From Oenanthe sinensis (taxonomy: Eukaryota; Streptophyta; Magnoliopsida; Apiales; Apiaceae), in assembly GCA_028671895.1 (NCBI GenBank), contig CM053802.1:38912201-38976200 (forward strand): 64,000 bases of DNA. Reading direction: 5' to 3'. A model generated the notes under the pieces. The model was not told where the DNA came from and made no database searches. It saw only the letters and a program-made list of their open reading frames with translations. Positions within the stretch are counted from its first letter, which is position 1. Each line of letters starts with the position of its first letter. Below, piece after piece: positions 53,539 through 64,000 of this stretch. A program made the translations under genes and the position numbers.

Positions 53539-55038
53539 TGTAACCGAGGAAACTAACTCAACACAGATGGTCGGTAACTTATATTAAAATGAAGCACGTA
53601 ATCGACTACGAATCGTTTACAAGTTGAATACAAAAGACCAAAACATTAGATGAAGCTTTGAAGATATTGAAGATCACTGAAAGAAGTTCATTAACATGTT
53701 CAAGCCTCAGTGAAGAATAAAGATGTAGTGTTTCAGAGATTCAGAAGATGTTAGAGGTTTTACAAAAGAGAAGTCAAGGGATTCCAGTGAATTACAGAAG
53801 CACTTCTTAACAGCTAGAGAAACAGGGCCAATTGAATAGTCAAGAAGATGTGAAGATCAAGTTCGTGTTAGTCGTTTGTGAACCAGACCAGTTGCACTAA
53901 ATGTCAGCACGAAAGGAATTGAGAACCGCATCCATGTTAGAAAAGAATTGGCTGTATAATCGTTGTGTGCTAAAGCTCAGAGAAAATCAAGTTCAAGTAG
54001 TAAAGGTAAATTTATTAACTTGGTTGCAGTGAAAGAAAATATTGCAGAGCTTTGAATCGTTGGAAAAATGGCTAAGGTGAACTACCGTTTAGCTGTTTGA
54101 CTGTTTTGTCTTATTTACCGACGGTTGGGTCTCCTGTTTGGCTATTTCGTCTTATTTACTGACGGTTAGCAAATCACTTGACGGTTACCATTTTGGATGT
54201 ATTATTAATTCCATTTCACTCGACGGTTATGGTTTTAATAATTCATTTTGAGTCGATAGTTATAACTGATAGTTGGGTTTGACTGTTTCATCTAAATTGC
54301 TCGACGGTTACAGCATCTCGATAGTTAAGGGACTCAGATAAATATCTAGATTATTTATTCCATCGACGGTTAAGTCTCTATAGTTATGGCACTTCGATAG
54401 TTGAGGTTGTTTAATCTACAGCCAGCCACAGCATGCCACCTATCATTGATATCCTTGAGCAGAATTGTTTTAAGTGATTTATTTCAGTCTCGACGGTTAT
54501 CAACAGACTCACCGATGGTTATAAATTAAATCTCTCGACGGTTGTTAATTCAAGAAGTGAGAAGCAATCTATTTACTTGGTTCTTAGAAGGCCACATAGA
54601 AGATTGAAAAAAAAAAGCCTACACAATAAAGCAGCAAAGCCAAGCCTTTGTGATTCATTCACGAATTCATTAATTCAGTCAGTTACAGAGAGAAAGCATA
54701 CAGAGCAAATAAGAAAGACACAGAGAAGCCATTAACGTCGTTTGAGCTAGTGTCATATTTATTGTTCGTATTGATTGTTGTTGTTGTATTGTAACTGTAC
54801 TAGTGAATCAGTTGAAGCTAATCTACGGATTAGAGTTGTGTAGCACCTTCGTGGTTTATATTAATAAAACGATATATTCCCCGAACGAACTGTGTTTGTG
54901 TTAACTGTGTGCATATCTTGTGTTTGATTTAATATCTGTTCGAACTGTCAACTAGTCCATAACAAATCATTCCGCGAATATTTTATAAATTGGACAATAT
55001 CGTATTCAACCCCCCTTCTACGATATTTGGGACTAACA
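53539..55038 (+). repeat. 5' LTR of element B
   Basis: Starts TGTAACCGAGG (start inferred) and ends GGGACTAACA (certain, from the adjoining primer site). Its beginning resembles the beginning of the A LTR (GTTCATTAACATGTTCAAGC), which supports the start chosen. 54115-54545 carries eight GACGGTT and three CGATAGTT copies. The 3' LTR is outside the window. Confidence 0.75.
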
Positions 55039-55040
55039 AT

Positions 55041-55052
55041 TGGTATCAAAGC
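55041..55052 (+). other. Primer binding site of element B
   Basis: TGGTATCAAAGC, two bases after the LTR, matches the initiator-Met tRNA complement with one mismatch. Confidence 0.85.
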
Positions 55053-55194
55053 TTACTGATTGAGTTTACAAATCAGGATCTATTGTTCGGACTTCAGTAT
55101 TAAGCTTCTGGATTTTTTTGCGAATTTTTTAATTTTCAAAATATTTCACTCAGAATTTTTTTGAACTTTAAATAATTTTGAAAAGTTCAATATC

Positions 55195-57740
55195 ATGAGT
55201 TCTCAGAAAGTAGGAAGTATTAAGGTTCCTCAGTTTGATAGAGTGAATTATAATCTTTGGAAAAAGAAGATGACCCTGTTTATTAAGGCTGCAAATCTGT
55301 TGTACATGGGTATCTTAGAGAACGGACCGCTTGTACCAATGAAGATGATTCCTGAATCTACAGTAGACGGAGTAAGAGTTCCTCAAAGGTCTACTCCAAA
55401 GGATCCTACAGAGTTCACTGATACAGAGAAAGAAATTGTTGCATTGGACACAGGCCTTCAGTTGATTATTGTTGACTCAATGGATGAAGACATGTGCCAT
55501 CAAATTCTAAATTGTATATCTGGAAAACACATGTGGGAAACCATCGAACTGATTATGGAAGGAACAGAAGAAGTAAAAGAGAACCGGTTGGATATACTGA
55601 CATCAAGATATGAAGCGTTCAAATCTACTCCTGGAGAAACAATCACTCAAGTCTTTGAGCGATATAATAAATTGTTAAATGAATTGAGTATCCAGGGGAA
55701 GAACTATCCGTTAAGGGAAACGAACAGGAAGTTTATGTTGACTCTTCCACATCATGTTGAGCATAAAGTTTCTTCAATTAGAGAAAGGGACAACTTCAAT
55801 GTCATGCCCCTTGAAAAGCTAATGGAAAATTGAAGACTTATGAAATGGAACAAGAACAGAGGTTGATTATCTATGGTTCCGGCTCAGTGGACAGTAAGAG
55901 TGCAGCACTAATGAAGACCACAGCTCTTGTGGTAGATGAAGTTAAAACTTCTGAAGCAAAGGTCGTTGAAACCAAGATTGGTGGAGAATTGATCATTGAA
56001 GCTGAAATGGCTACAGAATCACAAGCTGAAGAGGAAGGTGATTTTTATACATTGGAAGAGCTTGATGAGATGGAAGACAAATCTATGGCGTACTTGGCAA
56101 GGCGTTTCAAGCATATAAGATTCAGAAGGAATCTCAAGTACAAGAAAAGTTTTGGTAGCAGATTTCAGAAGACAGGATCATTTTCGGGATCCAACTCAAG
56201 AGGTGGTTACAAGTCAAACATGGTAGACCGTAGTAAGTTCCGGTGTTACAACTGCAATGAACTAGGGCATTTCGCCACTGAATGTAAGAAACCAAGACAA
56301 GCAAAAGACAAGAAGGTTTATGAGAAGAAGAGTTCCTACGAGAAGAAAAGCTATGATGAGTTGAAAAGGGAGAATGAGAAGTTGAAACAGAGATTGGATG
56401 CTTTGGTTGCAAAACAACAAGGCAAGGCTTACATTGTTGAAGGTAGAAGCTGGGATGACACAGATTCTGAAGAAAAAGAATATGGAAATCTTGCATTAAT
56501 GGCAGACACTTCAGAAGAATCTCCATCATCAGCACAGGTACCTATTCTCACCACTGTAGATATGTCTCTATCTGAATATAAAAATACAGTTAATGACTTG
56601 AGTATAGAGATGTTTAACATTCATACAAGCATGCTAGCTTCTGAAGCAGAAAATGCTAGACTAGTTGCGAAGATTAAAAAGCTAGAATCTGGAAAGAAAC
56701 AACTAGAGCTTGTAGGAATCACAGTTAATGACCTTAAGGAAAGAAATGAAAATTTAGAGAATAAGGTTATCTGTAATGCAGAGGTTGAGACAGCACTTAT
56801 GGCTAAGATTTCTGAGCTAGAGTTAAAAATGGAAGCTTTTAAGAACTCAGCTAATATTGCTAAAGACATAATGGATAAGCAGAGCTTAGATAATAAAACA
56901 TGTATAGGCTTTGACTACGATGAACATAAAAGGAAAAACAAGAAGGATAAAAGGAATATAATTTTCAATGCTTCTAGTACTGTTTTATTAGAAAATGAAA
57001 ATGTTCCTTTTGTCATTAAGAAGAGTAGTAATCCTGTCTTTAAGCTCCCACTCTCAGAACCCTTAGACGAAGATACTATCGTATGGAAACAAGAAATGCT
57101 TGTTGAGGATAAGTTAAAAGAGAAAGAAGTTGAGGAAAATAATGTAGAAGAAGTTACACCTAATGAGCCAGTTAAAACTGAATCTGCTAAAACTGAATTA
57201 GGTGGTAACAAGAACAAGTCAAATAGTAATAGGAATGGGAAAGTAGGTGTTAAAATTGCTAATTTTGCTACACCTGCACCCACTGCACCTAGGAAATTGT
57301 GTACTAATTGCAATTCTGCTGGACACCTTAGTCATGCATGTAATAAGGTTAAAGTAGAATCTAATGTTCCTGTTGTGCAGAACATGTTTAGCATGAATAG
57401 TTTTCATTTGCCTTGTGGTATTACTGGATGTATGCCATGTGCTTTTAATATTATGCATGCTTATTTTAATTTGATGAATGCATCTACTTCTAGTAATTGC
57501 ATAGACATAGAAAGAAGCATGAATAAGAAAAAGGTAAGGGCAAAGACTGTTAGTCCTCCTAAGGTTAGGAAGGAGACTCAATCTCCTAAGCCAAAAGACA
57601 AATCTGTCAAGGCAAAGGAACATGATTCGAGTTCAGTCAAAGTAGAACTTAAAGATGTGAAAACTGAACCTATTACACCATCTGCAAGAACCTCTAAATA
57701 TCTTGGACCCAAACAAGTTTGGGTGCCAAAGAAACCTTAA
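55195..57740 (+). pseudogene. Gag of element B, one frameshift
   Basis: Homologous to the Gag of A from the first residues (MSSQKVGSIKVPQFDRVNYN). The first frame (212 codons) ends at 55833; the second (636 codons) takes over at 55830. The break lies at about 55822-55833, immediately after the UBN2 core, and looks like a single-base loss. The second frame has a zinc knuckle, CYNCNELGHFATECKK (from 56244), a coiled coil, and a second CCHC knuckle, CTNCNSAGHLSHAC (from 57300), that A lacks. The conserved CGITGCMPCAFN motif follows. It ends KQVWVPKKP. Apart from the frameshift it is well preserved. Confidence 0.88.
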
Positions 57741-60700
57741 TCACTTTGTGGTTGCAGGGCATAGATACTAATGAAAAAGTCATGTGGATTCTGGATAGTG
57801 GATGTTCAAGGCACATGACAGGAGACAAGTCCCTGCTGACCAATGTGGTTGAGAAGACCGGCCCAGTTGTAACCTTTGGAGATGACAACAAAGGCTTTAC
57901 TAAGAGATATGGTAGTCTGGAAGTTGGAAATGTCATCATTGAAAATATCTCTCTTGTTGACGGTCTGAAGCACAACTTGCTGAGCGTCAGTCAATTTACA
58001 GATAAAGGATATAATGTGGACTTCAGGAAGGAAAAGTGTCTGATCACCAACAGAAAAGATGAAAAGCTTGCTCTTAAAGGAGTAAGAAAAGGAAATCTGT
58101 TCGTAGCTGACTTAAACACTGCAAGTAGAGGAGAAGCAAATTGTTTCTACAGTAGAGCATCCTCTGAATTGAGTTGGTTATGGCACAGAAAACTATCTCA
58201 CCTGAACTTCAAGGCGATGAATTCTTTAGTAAGAAGAGAATTGGTGAGAGGGTTACCACAGATAGAATTCTACCAAGAAGGACTCTGTGAAGCATGTGAA
58301 AAGGGTAAGTCAAAGAAGGCATCACATAGAAGTAAGGACATGTCAAGCATCAGCGAACCTCTCTAGTTGATTCATATGGATCTATTTGGACCGGTTAATG
58401 TCATGTCAGTTTCAAAGAAGAAATATGCATTAGTGATTATCGAGGACTACTCCAAGTACACGTGGGTGTTGTTTTTGCATTCTAAGGATGAAACATCTCA
58501 AATGGTAATCGATCACATTAAAAAGATTGAGGTGGAAGCTGGATTGCCTGTGCGGATGATCAGATCAGATAATGGAACTGAATTCAGAAATGCAGTTCTA
58601 AATGAATTCTGTACGAAGCAAGGCATCTCAAGACAATACTCAGCCCCAAGAACTCCACAGCAGAATGGAGTGGTAGAAAGGAAAAACAGGACTTTGATTG
58701 AAGCAGCAAGGACAATGCTAAGCCAGTCAAAGCTACCTACATATTTTTGGGCAGAAGCAGTCAACACAGCTTGTTACACTCAGAACAGAACCCTGATTAA
58801 TAAAGATCTAGAAAAGACATCCTATGAGATTATGACCAACAGAAAGCCATCACTGAAGTACTTTCATGTGTTTGGTGGAAAATGCTATGTATTGAAAGAT
58901 GAACATCTGGGCAAGTTTGATGCTAAAGCAGATGAAGGGATTTTCCTTGGTTACTCACTGGAGTCTAAGACGTACAGGGTATATGTGATTGAAACTCATA
59001 AGGTCATTGAAAGCCTTAATGTAACGTTTGACGACACCAAACTCCCAAGTCTTCAAAATGATAAAAATTCTGAATCTCTGGAAATTGAAAATCTATCAGA
59101 ATACTACTTAGGAGATGAAGACGTACCTGGTGCTGCATCTGGTAATCATGAACACACGGAGATTGATAATCCAGAGCAAAGCAGTGGAAGTGTTGGTAAT
59201 ACCACACAGTCACAGTCACAGTCTGTATTTCAAAATCAGTCTGTTACTGAACCTGCTAGCTCAACTGGTGGATCATCAAATAATAAAGGCAGCAACTCAG
59301 GGGGAGGTGAAGAAGGATCAGCTAGTCGCTCTCAACACAACTACGAAAAAGGACAATCATCAAGGGCTAATCTGCCTAGACAGAGGGTATGGAACAGAGA
59401 TCATCCCTTTGAATTAATCATTGGTGACCCAGAGAGTGGTGTGAGGACTAGAAGAGCAACGGAAAATGAATGTATGTACTCTGGTTTTCTATCAGAGGAA
59501 GAACCTAAAAAGGTTGAAGATGCTCTAGAAGATCCAGATTGGGTGATTGCGATGCAAGATGAACTCAATCAGTTTGATAGGCAGAAAGTTTGGAAACTGG
59601 TACCCAGACCTAAAGACAAATCTGTTATTGGCACTAAATGGGTATTCAGGAATAAGTTGGATGAAGATGGCATTGTTACGAGGAACAAGGCCAGACTGGT
59701 TGCTAAGGGGTATTCTCAAGAAGAAGGAATAGATTATGACGAGACCTATGCACCAGTAGCAAGACTTGAAGCCATCAGGATGTTTTTGGCATTCGCAACA
59801 CATTCAGACTTTAATGTTTATCAAATGGATGTGAAGAGTGCATTCCTGAATGGGGAGCTGGAAGAAGAAGTATATGTAGAGCAACCTCCGGGTTTCGAGA
59901 ACAAAGATCATATGGACTTTGTGTACTTCCTTTTTAAAGCTCTTTTTGGACTCAAGCAGGCACCTCGAACATGGTATGAAACACTATCTGAATTTTTAAT
60001 TGAAAATGGTTTTATCAGAGGTGTTATAAATAAGACTCTCTTTCATAAAATGCAAGAAAATAACTTGATATTAGTTCAAGTGTATGTTGATGATATTATA
60101 TTCGGTTCTACTAATGATGAGCTATGCAAGAGATTTGCTAAGTTAATGCAGAGTAGGTACGAGATGAGTATGATGGGCGAGCTTACTTTCTTCCTTGGAC
60201 TACAAGTGAGTCAGAAGAAAGATGGGATCTTCATTTTCCAGGCAAAGTACATCAGAGATCTTCTAAAGAAGTATGGACTTGAAGATTCAGCCCCCGCCAA
60301 GACTCCAATGCCAACTGCCACAAAGCTTGATGAGGACAAATCAGGTAAATCTGTCGACATCACAAGCTATAGAGGTATGATTGGATCTCTACTTTACTTA
60401 ACTGCAAGTAGGCCAGATATTATGTTTTCAACTTGCTTATGTGCACGGTTCCAAGCTAACCCAAAAGAGTCTCACCTTATAGCTGTCAAAAGAATTTTTA
60501 GATACCTGAAGGGTACTCCAAATTTGGGAATTTGGTATCCTAAAGGTACTGGTTTTGACCTAATCGGCTATACAGACTCGGATTTTGCAGGTTGTAAGAT
60601 TGACAGGAAGAGTACTTCTGGAAGCTGTCAATTCTTGGAAAGAAGATTGGTCTCATGGTATAGCAAGAAGCAGCACTTAGTGTCTACCTCAACAGCAGAG

Positions 60701-61027
60701 GCAGAATACATCGCAGCAGGTAGCTGTTGTGCTCAGATCCTATGGATGAGAAACCAACTCCAAGACTATGGCTTTATGTTGAACAAGATTCCAATATTCT
60801 GCGACAACACAAGCGCCATAGCTATAACCAACAATCCGGTTCAGCACTCACGAACCAAGCACATTGATATCAGGTATCACTTTATACGAGAGCATGTCAT
60901 AAATGGAATTGTGGAGTTGCATTTTGTACCCACAGAACAACAACTTGCAGACATCTTCACGAAACCACTAGACGAATCCACTTTCTCTAGGTTGGTTAGT
61001 GAATTAGGGATGCTAAATTTAAATTAA
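57719..61027 (+). pseudogene. Pol of element B, one nonsense codon
   Basis: Copia-order polyprotein, overlapping the end of gag in a different frame. Protease: WILDSGCSRHMTG. GAG-pre-integrase zinc finger with CEACEKGK. An in-frame TAG at 58364-58366 follows SISEPL, where A has a Gln codon; the same frame then continues with the integrase core (HMDLFGPVN, IRSDNGTEF, NGVVERKNR), reverse transcriptase (YVDD, 60083-60094) and RNase H (TDSDFAGCKIDRKSTSG), ending at 61027. A single substitution explains the stop. The sequence after it (TTGATT) does not match the common CAAUUA readthrough context, so I regard it as inactivating. Confidence 0.9.
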
Positions 61028-62646
61028 TTTTTGTTTGCGAGGAGTTGTATGGATTCACAAGTTATTGAATTTTTATATCCAAAGGACTTGTGACCTCCAG
61101 TCTAACTTATAATCTCGGGCTTATGAATATCAATGTTAATTATCATAAGTATACCAGTTATGCTTTGTGGCAATTATTCGATATAGCATAAGTAGTTAAC
61201 TGCTACATAAGTGTTTGTAGTTAACAAGAAGCATAATAGTCTGTGGTTTAGAATTAATTGGTGGATTTCAATATGATGAGATCTGGCTGAGAGATTCTAT
61301 ATCAGACAGGTTGTGATCTTTAGTGAGAAATTGGTTGTACAGACTTGCTTATTTAATGTACTGGTTCTCACTGGAAAAAATGTGTAGCAATTACTTTTCA
61401 TGATCTTATTTTGCATAACTGACATTATGTTAATTCATAGTATGCTTGTATGATCGTTTGGATTGTGATTGGGTTGGTTTAAAATTTTTAGAAATTTTAA
61501 AAGTAACAGAGTATGGAACAATTTTTTTTTGGTTCCAAAGATTTTAAAGCAACCACCTGTGTTTATTAGTATTATTATAATAATTATTAATATTGTCTGT
61601 TTGTGGATTTCAAATTAAATTATTATTAATTCGATAGTTATTTCCAAATTAAGCTTCTAATATTTCTATTTTAGGAATATTAATTCTTTAATTTAAGAAA
61701 TCTCTATTTAATTAATTTTATGAATATTTGAAATTATTTGGTAAGTGTATTTAAATGCTTTTTATTATTATTTTTAATTAGCAAACTCTCGACAGTTACA
61801 ATTAGATATATTTTTTCGTAACCATCGAAGTGGTTTTAAACAGTACTCGATAGTTATAAAAAAAATATATTATATTATAACAGTCGAAGTAGTCTTTTGG
61901 TTAATATATATATAATAAATAAATAAATAAATAAATAAATAAAAACTATCCATCTCGATAGTTACTATCTGGTTAATTATTTTATCTGCTTCGATAGTTA
62001 TTTTTTTGCTAACCGTCGAAGTGGCTAATTTTATTAATTAATTTTTCGATAGTTACGTATTATATATTAGTGTACATCTCGATAGTTAGCCTTTATTTTA
62101 TTTTATTATTCTAACCATCGAGTTGCTTTAAAATAATAATAATAATAATGGCAAGTGGCGACCATCGCCAGTTAAGTACATATTTTACTCGCCAGTTAGG
62201 TACATCTCGTCAGTTAAGTACATGTATATATAGTTGACTCGCCGGTTACTCAGTTTTAATATAAACATTGCTATTCTTAACCATCGAGCAAAAATTGATT
62301 ATTTTTTCCTCCTTTTTCTACCATTCTAGTACTAGTTTTGAAAATCTAAACCCATAGAATTGTAGATCTAGTCTTTCCGAATTATTTGATACCAGCCTTG
62401 TATCGTTTGGTTTCAGTTTTGTTTCGGGTATTTCAAACTTTGGGATTTTTTCTAGGGTTTGTTTGAGGTCCAAAAATCACAAAAAAATAGTTTCACCGTT
62501 CAAATCTCTCATAGTTTAGCATATATTTTTTTCACGATTTTTGGAGGAGTTTTGAATTTTAGTGTTTTCGGTTCGTTATCGAGTCTAATTAAATTCGTAA
62601 TTAATTGTTTAAAGTTAAAATTTTCGATAATTTTTACTAGTTAAAA
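61028..62646 (+). other. pol-ORF3 spacer of element B with motif array
   Basis: Non-coding. 61790-62290 contains five exact CGATAGTT copies, four inverted AACC(A/G)TCGA copies and several variants (CTCGACAGTTA, CTCGCCAGTTA, CTCGCCGGTTA). It is the same motif family as in its 5' LTR. A TAAA/TAAATAAA simple repeat lies near 61915-61945. Confidence 0.8.
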
Positions 62647-64000
62647 ATGGTTGGAATTTTTACTATTACCAAAACGAATTTAGTTGCCGAGTTTGACATT
62701 CAGACCCTTCCTTCTAATTATCGGGCCTGGGCACGAGTGTTACTCGAATATTCTCGAGTGAGGTATGCCTTAGTAACAGACGTGATATTAAATCATAATA
62801 TGCTACGAGACTGTTACTGTTCTGCATATAACTCTTCAGCTGTTGATGAACTGACTTTTACATTTAGTATTGCTAATCGGGAAATCCGGGTGACGGAGCT
62901 AGATTTGAATCGTATCTTAAGATTCCCTGAGAATAATCTAGTCCCTTATCCCAATTCCGAACAATTAACTCAGTTCTTCACGACTATCAACTACGTTAAT
63001 CCTAATCTCCACGACTCAGGTGAAAGGTGTAAACATCATTTACCTAAGGAATGGAATTTCTTTTTCCACACTCTTATGCAATGTTTCTCTTACAAAAAGT
63101 TCAACACACACAGTATTTCAAGTTTTTATCGAACTTTAGGCTTCAGTGTTGCTAATAATTGTAGGATAAATTTTGGTAGGTTATTATTGAATCAGATGTT
63201 GCATGTTATGGGATCGGTGGAGTATAGAAACCTTCAAGTCACTAATGTGGAGTGTTACTTTCCACGATTCCTACAGCTTATCCTTAATGATCTAACGACT
63301 AACGAGGAAAAACTACTATATACTAGTAGTGTTACCTCTTTGTGTATGAAACAGAAAAACAGGATAGCCAACACTCTGAACAATAACAGAAACTACATCA
63401 ACGAAGCACCTGCTCAAATGACTGAATACATGCAGGGTTGTGTAGTGGACATGGAAAGAGACGAGCCTCAAGGGCCTCAAGAAGATGATCAGGTCCCTGA
63501 ACCAGTGCAAGAATCAGTTCCAGTAGCTACTCCTGTAGAGGATTTAGCTCAAGAAGAGGAAGTGGTTCAGGTGACAGAGGAATTACAAATTTCAGGAGAT
63601 GGATTTCAAAGTATATCTGGAGGAGATTCTATAGGTCATGCTGATAGTCAGAAATCATATCATCCTTGGACTCCTACAGGTAGTACTCAAGGTAGTCTTC
63701 ATGTCTCTGACTCCTCAGCTTATTCTAATTTGCAGGATCTTTTTGGAGAAAGTGTCATGAACTTATCAGCTGAGCCCTCTGTGGCTGTAGGACAAGGCAA
63801 TGAATCTGAAACCCAACAGATTCTAACCACTGCCTCAGAACCAAACACTATAAACACCTTACCTTTATCTTCTCTCCAACCCCTAAAAAGAAAATTTGTG
63901 AGTGAGGGAGATAGTGCCTCAGAAGCACCACATAAGGAAGGTGAGGGAACCCAAATAGCTCTACCTCTGACTAGACGTCGATTAGAAGAACCTGAGGTAT
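62647..64000 (+). CDS. Third ORF of element B, partial (runs off window)
   Basis: An open frame from the ATG at 62647 to the window end, 451 codons with no stop. The N-terminal domain parallels that of ORF3 in A: FTFSIANREIRVTELDLNRI, GFSVANNCRINFGRLLLNQM and CYFPRFLQLILNDLT line up in the same order. After about residue 240 it becomes acidic, Glu/Gln/Pro-rich (QEDDQVPEPVQESVPVATPV), then Ser-rich, ending near a basic patch (LKRKF). No signal peptide or transmembrane segment is visible. The intact frame here contrasts with the damaged gag and pol of the same element. Its function is unknown. Confidence 0.85.
   Translation, partial: MVGIFTITKTNLVAEFDIQTLPSNYRAWARVLLEYSRVRYALVTDVILNHNMLRDCYCSAYNSSAVDELTFTFSIANREIRVTELDLNRILRFPENNLVPYPNSEQLTQFFTTINYVNPNLHDSGERCKHHLPKEWNFFFHTLMQCFSYKKFNTHSISSFYRTLGFSVANNCRINFGRLLLNQMLHVMGSVEYRNLQVTNVECYFPRFLQLILNDLTTNEEKLLYTSSVTSLCMKQKNRIANTLNNNRNYINEAPAQMTEYMQGCVVDMERDEPQGPQEDDQVPEPVQESVPVATPVEDLAQEEEVVQVTEELQISGDGFQSISGGDSIGHADSQKSYHPWTPTGSTQGSLHVSDSSAYSNLQDLFGESVMNLSAEPSVAVGQGNESETQQILTTASEPNTINTLPLSSLQPLKRKFVSEGDSASEAPHKEGEGTQIALPLTRRRLEEPEV

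Larger units (their letters stand above)
53539..64000 (+). mobile_element. SIRE/Maximus-like Copia element (element B), 3' end outside window
   Basis: A plus-strand element with 5' LTR, initiator-Met primer site, gag, pol and a third ORF running off the window end. Its architecture equals that of A. It is damaged by a frameshift in gag and a nonsense codon in pol, so it is probably not autonomous. It lies inside the A' LTR, which lies inside element C. Confidence 0.88.

Noticed and set aside
52295..55038. One single 2.7-kb LTR for element B
   Set aside because: The part from 53539 repeats features of the beginning of the A LTR (the GTTCATTAACATGTTCAAGC block), so 52295-53538 is better read as a separate A-family LTR interrupted by B.
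58364..58366. Programmed readthrough stop in pol of element B
   Set aside because: Element A has a sense codon at this place and the following bases do not match the known CAAUUA-type readthrough context; a point mutation is simpler.

Overview
This window is repeat-dominated nuclear DNA of a flowering plant, most likely a eudicot. It is AT-rich, has one intron-containing plant clock-type MYB gene, and is otherwise filled with LTR retrotransposons of lineages found only in plants. I cannot name the species from the sequence.

Layout. 1-2360: unassigned DNA, a short tandem duplication and a decayed minus-strand Ty3/Gypsy gag. 2361-13575: a complete, young Athila-like Ty3/Gypsy element (two 1406-bp LTRs, TSD ATACC, one long Gag-Pol ORF, a second 378-codon ORF) inserted inside that older gag, which resumes at 13576-14523. 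14525-18119: an old LTR, a possible CACTA-like fragment, and a decayed Copia gag partly duplicated in tandem around AT microsatellites. 18125-19692: a Copia solo LTR with TSD ATTCC. 19698-26906: mostly unassigned DNA with two pseudogenes and a MITE. 26907-29453: the only convincing host gene, a six-exon REVEILLE-type MYB-related transcription factor on the minus strand. 30394-30898: a non-autonomous Helitron just upstream of it.

32520-46263: a complete and very young SIRE/Maximus-like Copia element (A) on the minus strand, with gag, pol and a long third ORF; its LTRs differ by one 1-bp indel in my comparison. 46829-52294: the 3' part of an older, broken relative (C), minus strand. C is cut by a plus-strand A-family LTR (A', 52295), which is itself cut by a third relative (B, 53539 to beyond the window end) with a frameshifted gag, a nonsense-mutated pol and an open third ORF.

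Most unusual signal. Each element carries a private short motif scattered many times in its LTR and again inside the element. A has CGGTATGACTTAT in LTR and pol-ORF3 spacer. B has TCGAYRGTTA in the same two places. C has TGACAGTAA/TTACTGTC in its LTR and within ORF3. The Athila-like element has GGCGCGGGCGCGC in the gag linker and the spacer before ORF2, and its exact reverse complement in the LTR. Different motifs occupy equivalent positions in related elements, which suggests a shared but fast-changing cis-acting feature. Other leads are a conserved splice-acceptor-like TTGCAG|GG at the gag-pol junction of A and B, and a third-ORF domain shared by A and B that shows no envelope hallmark.
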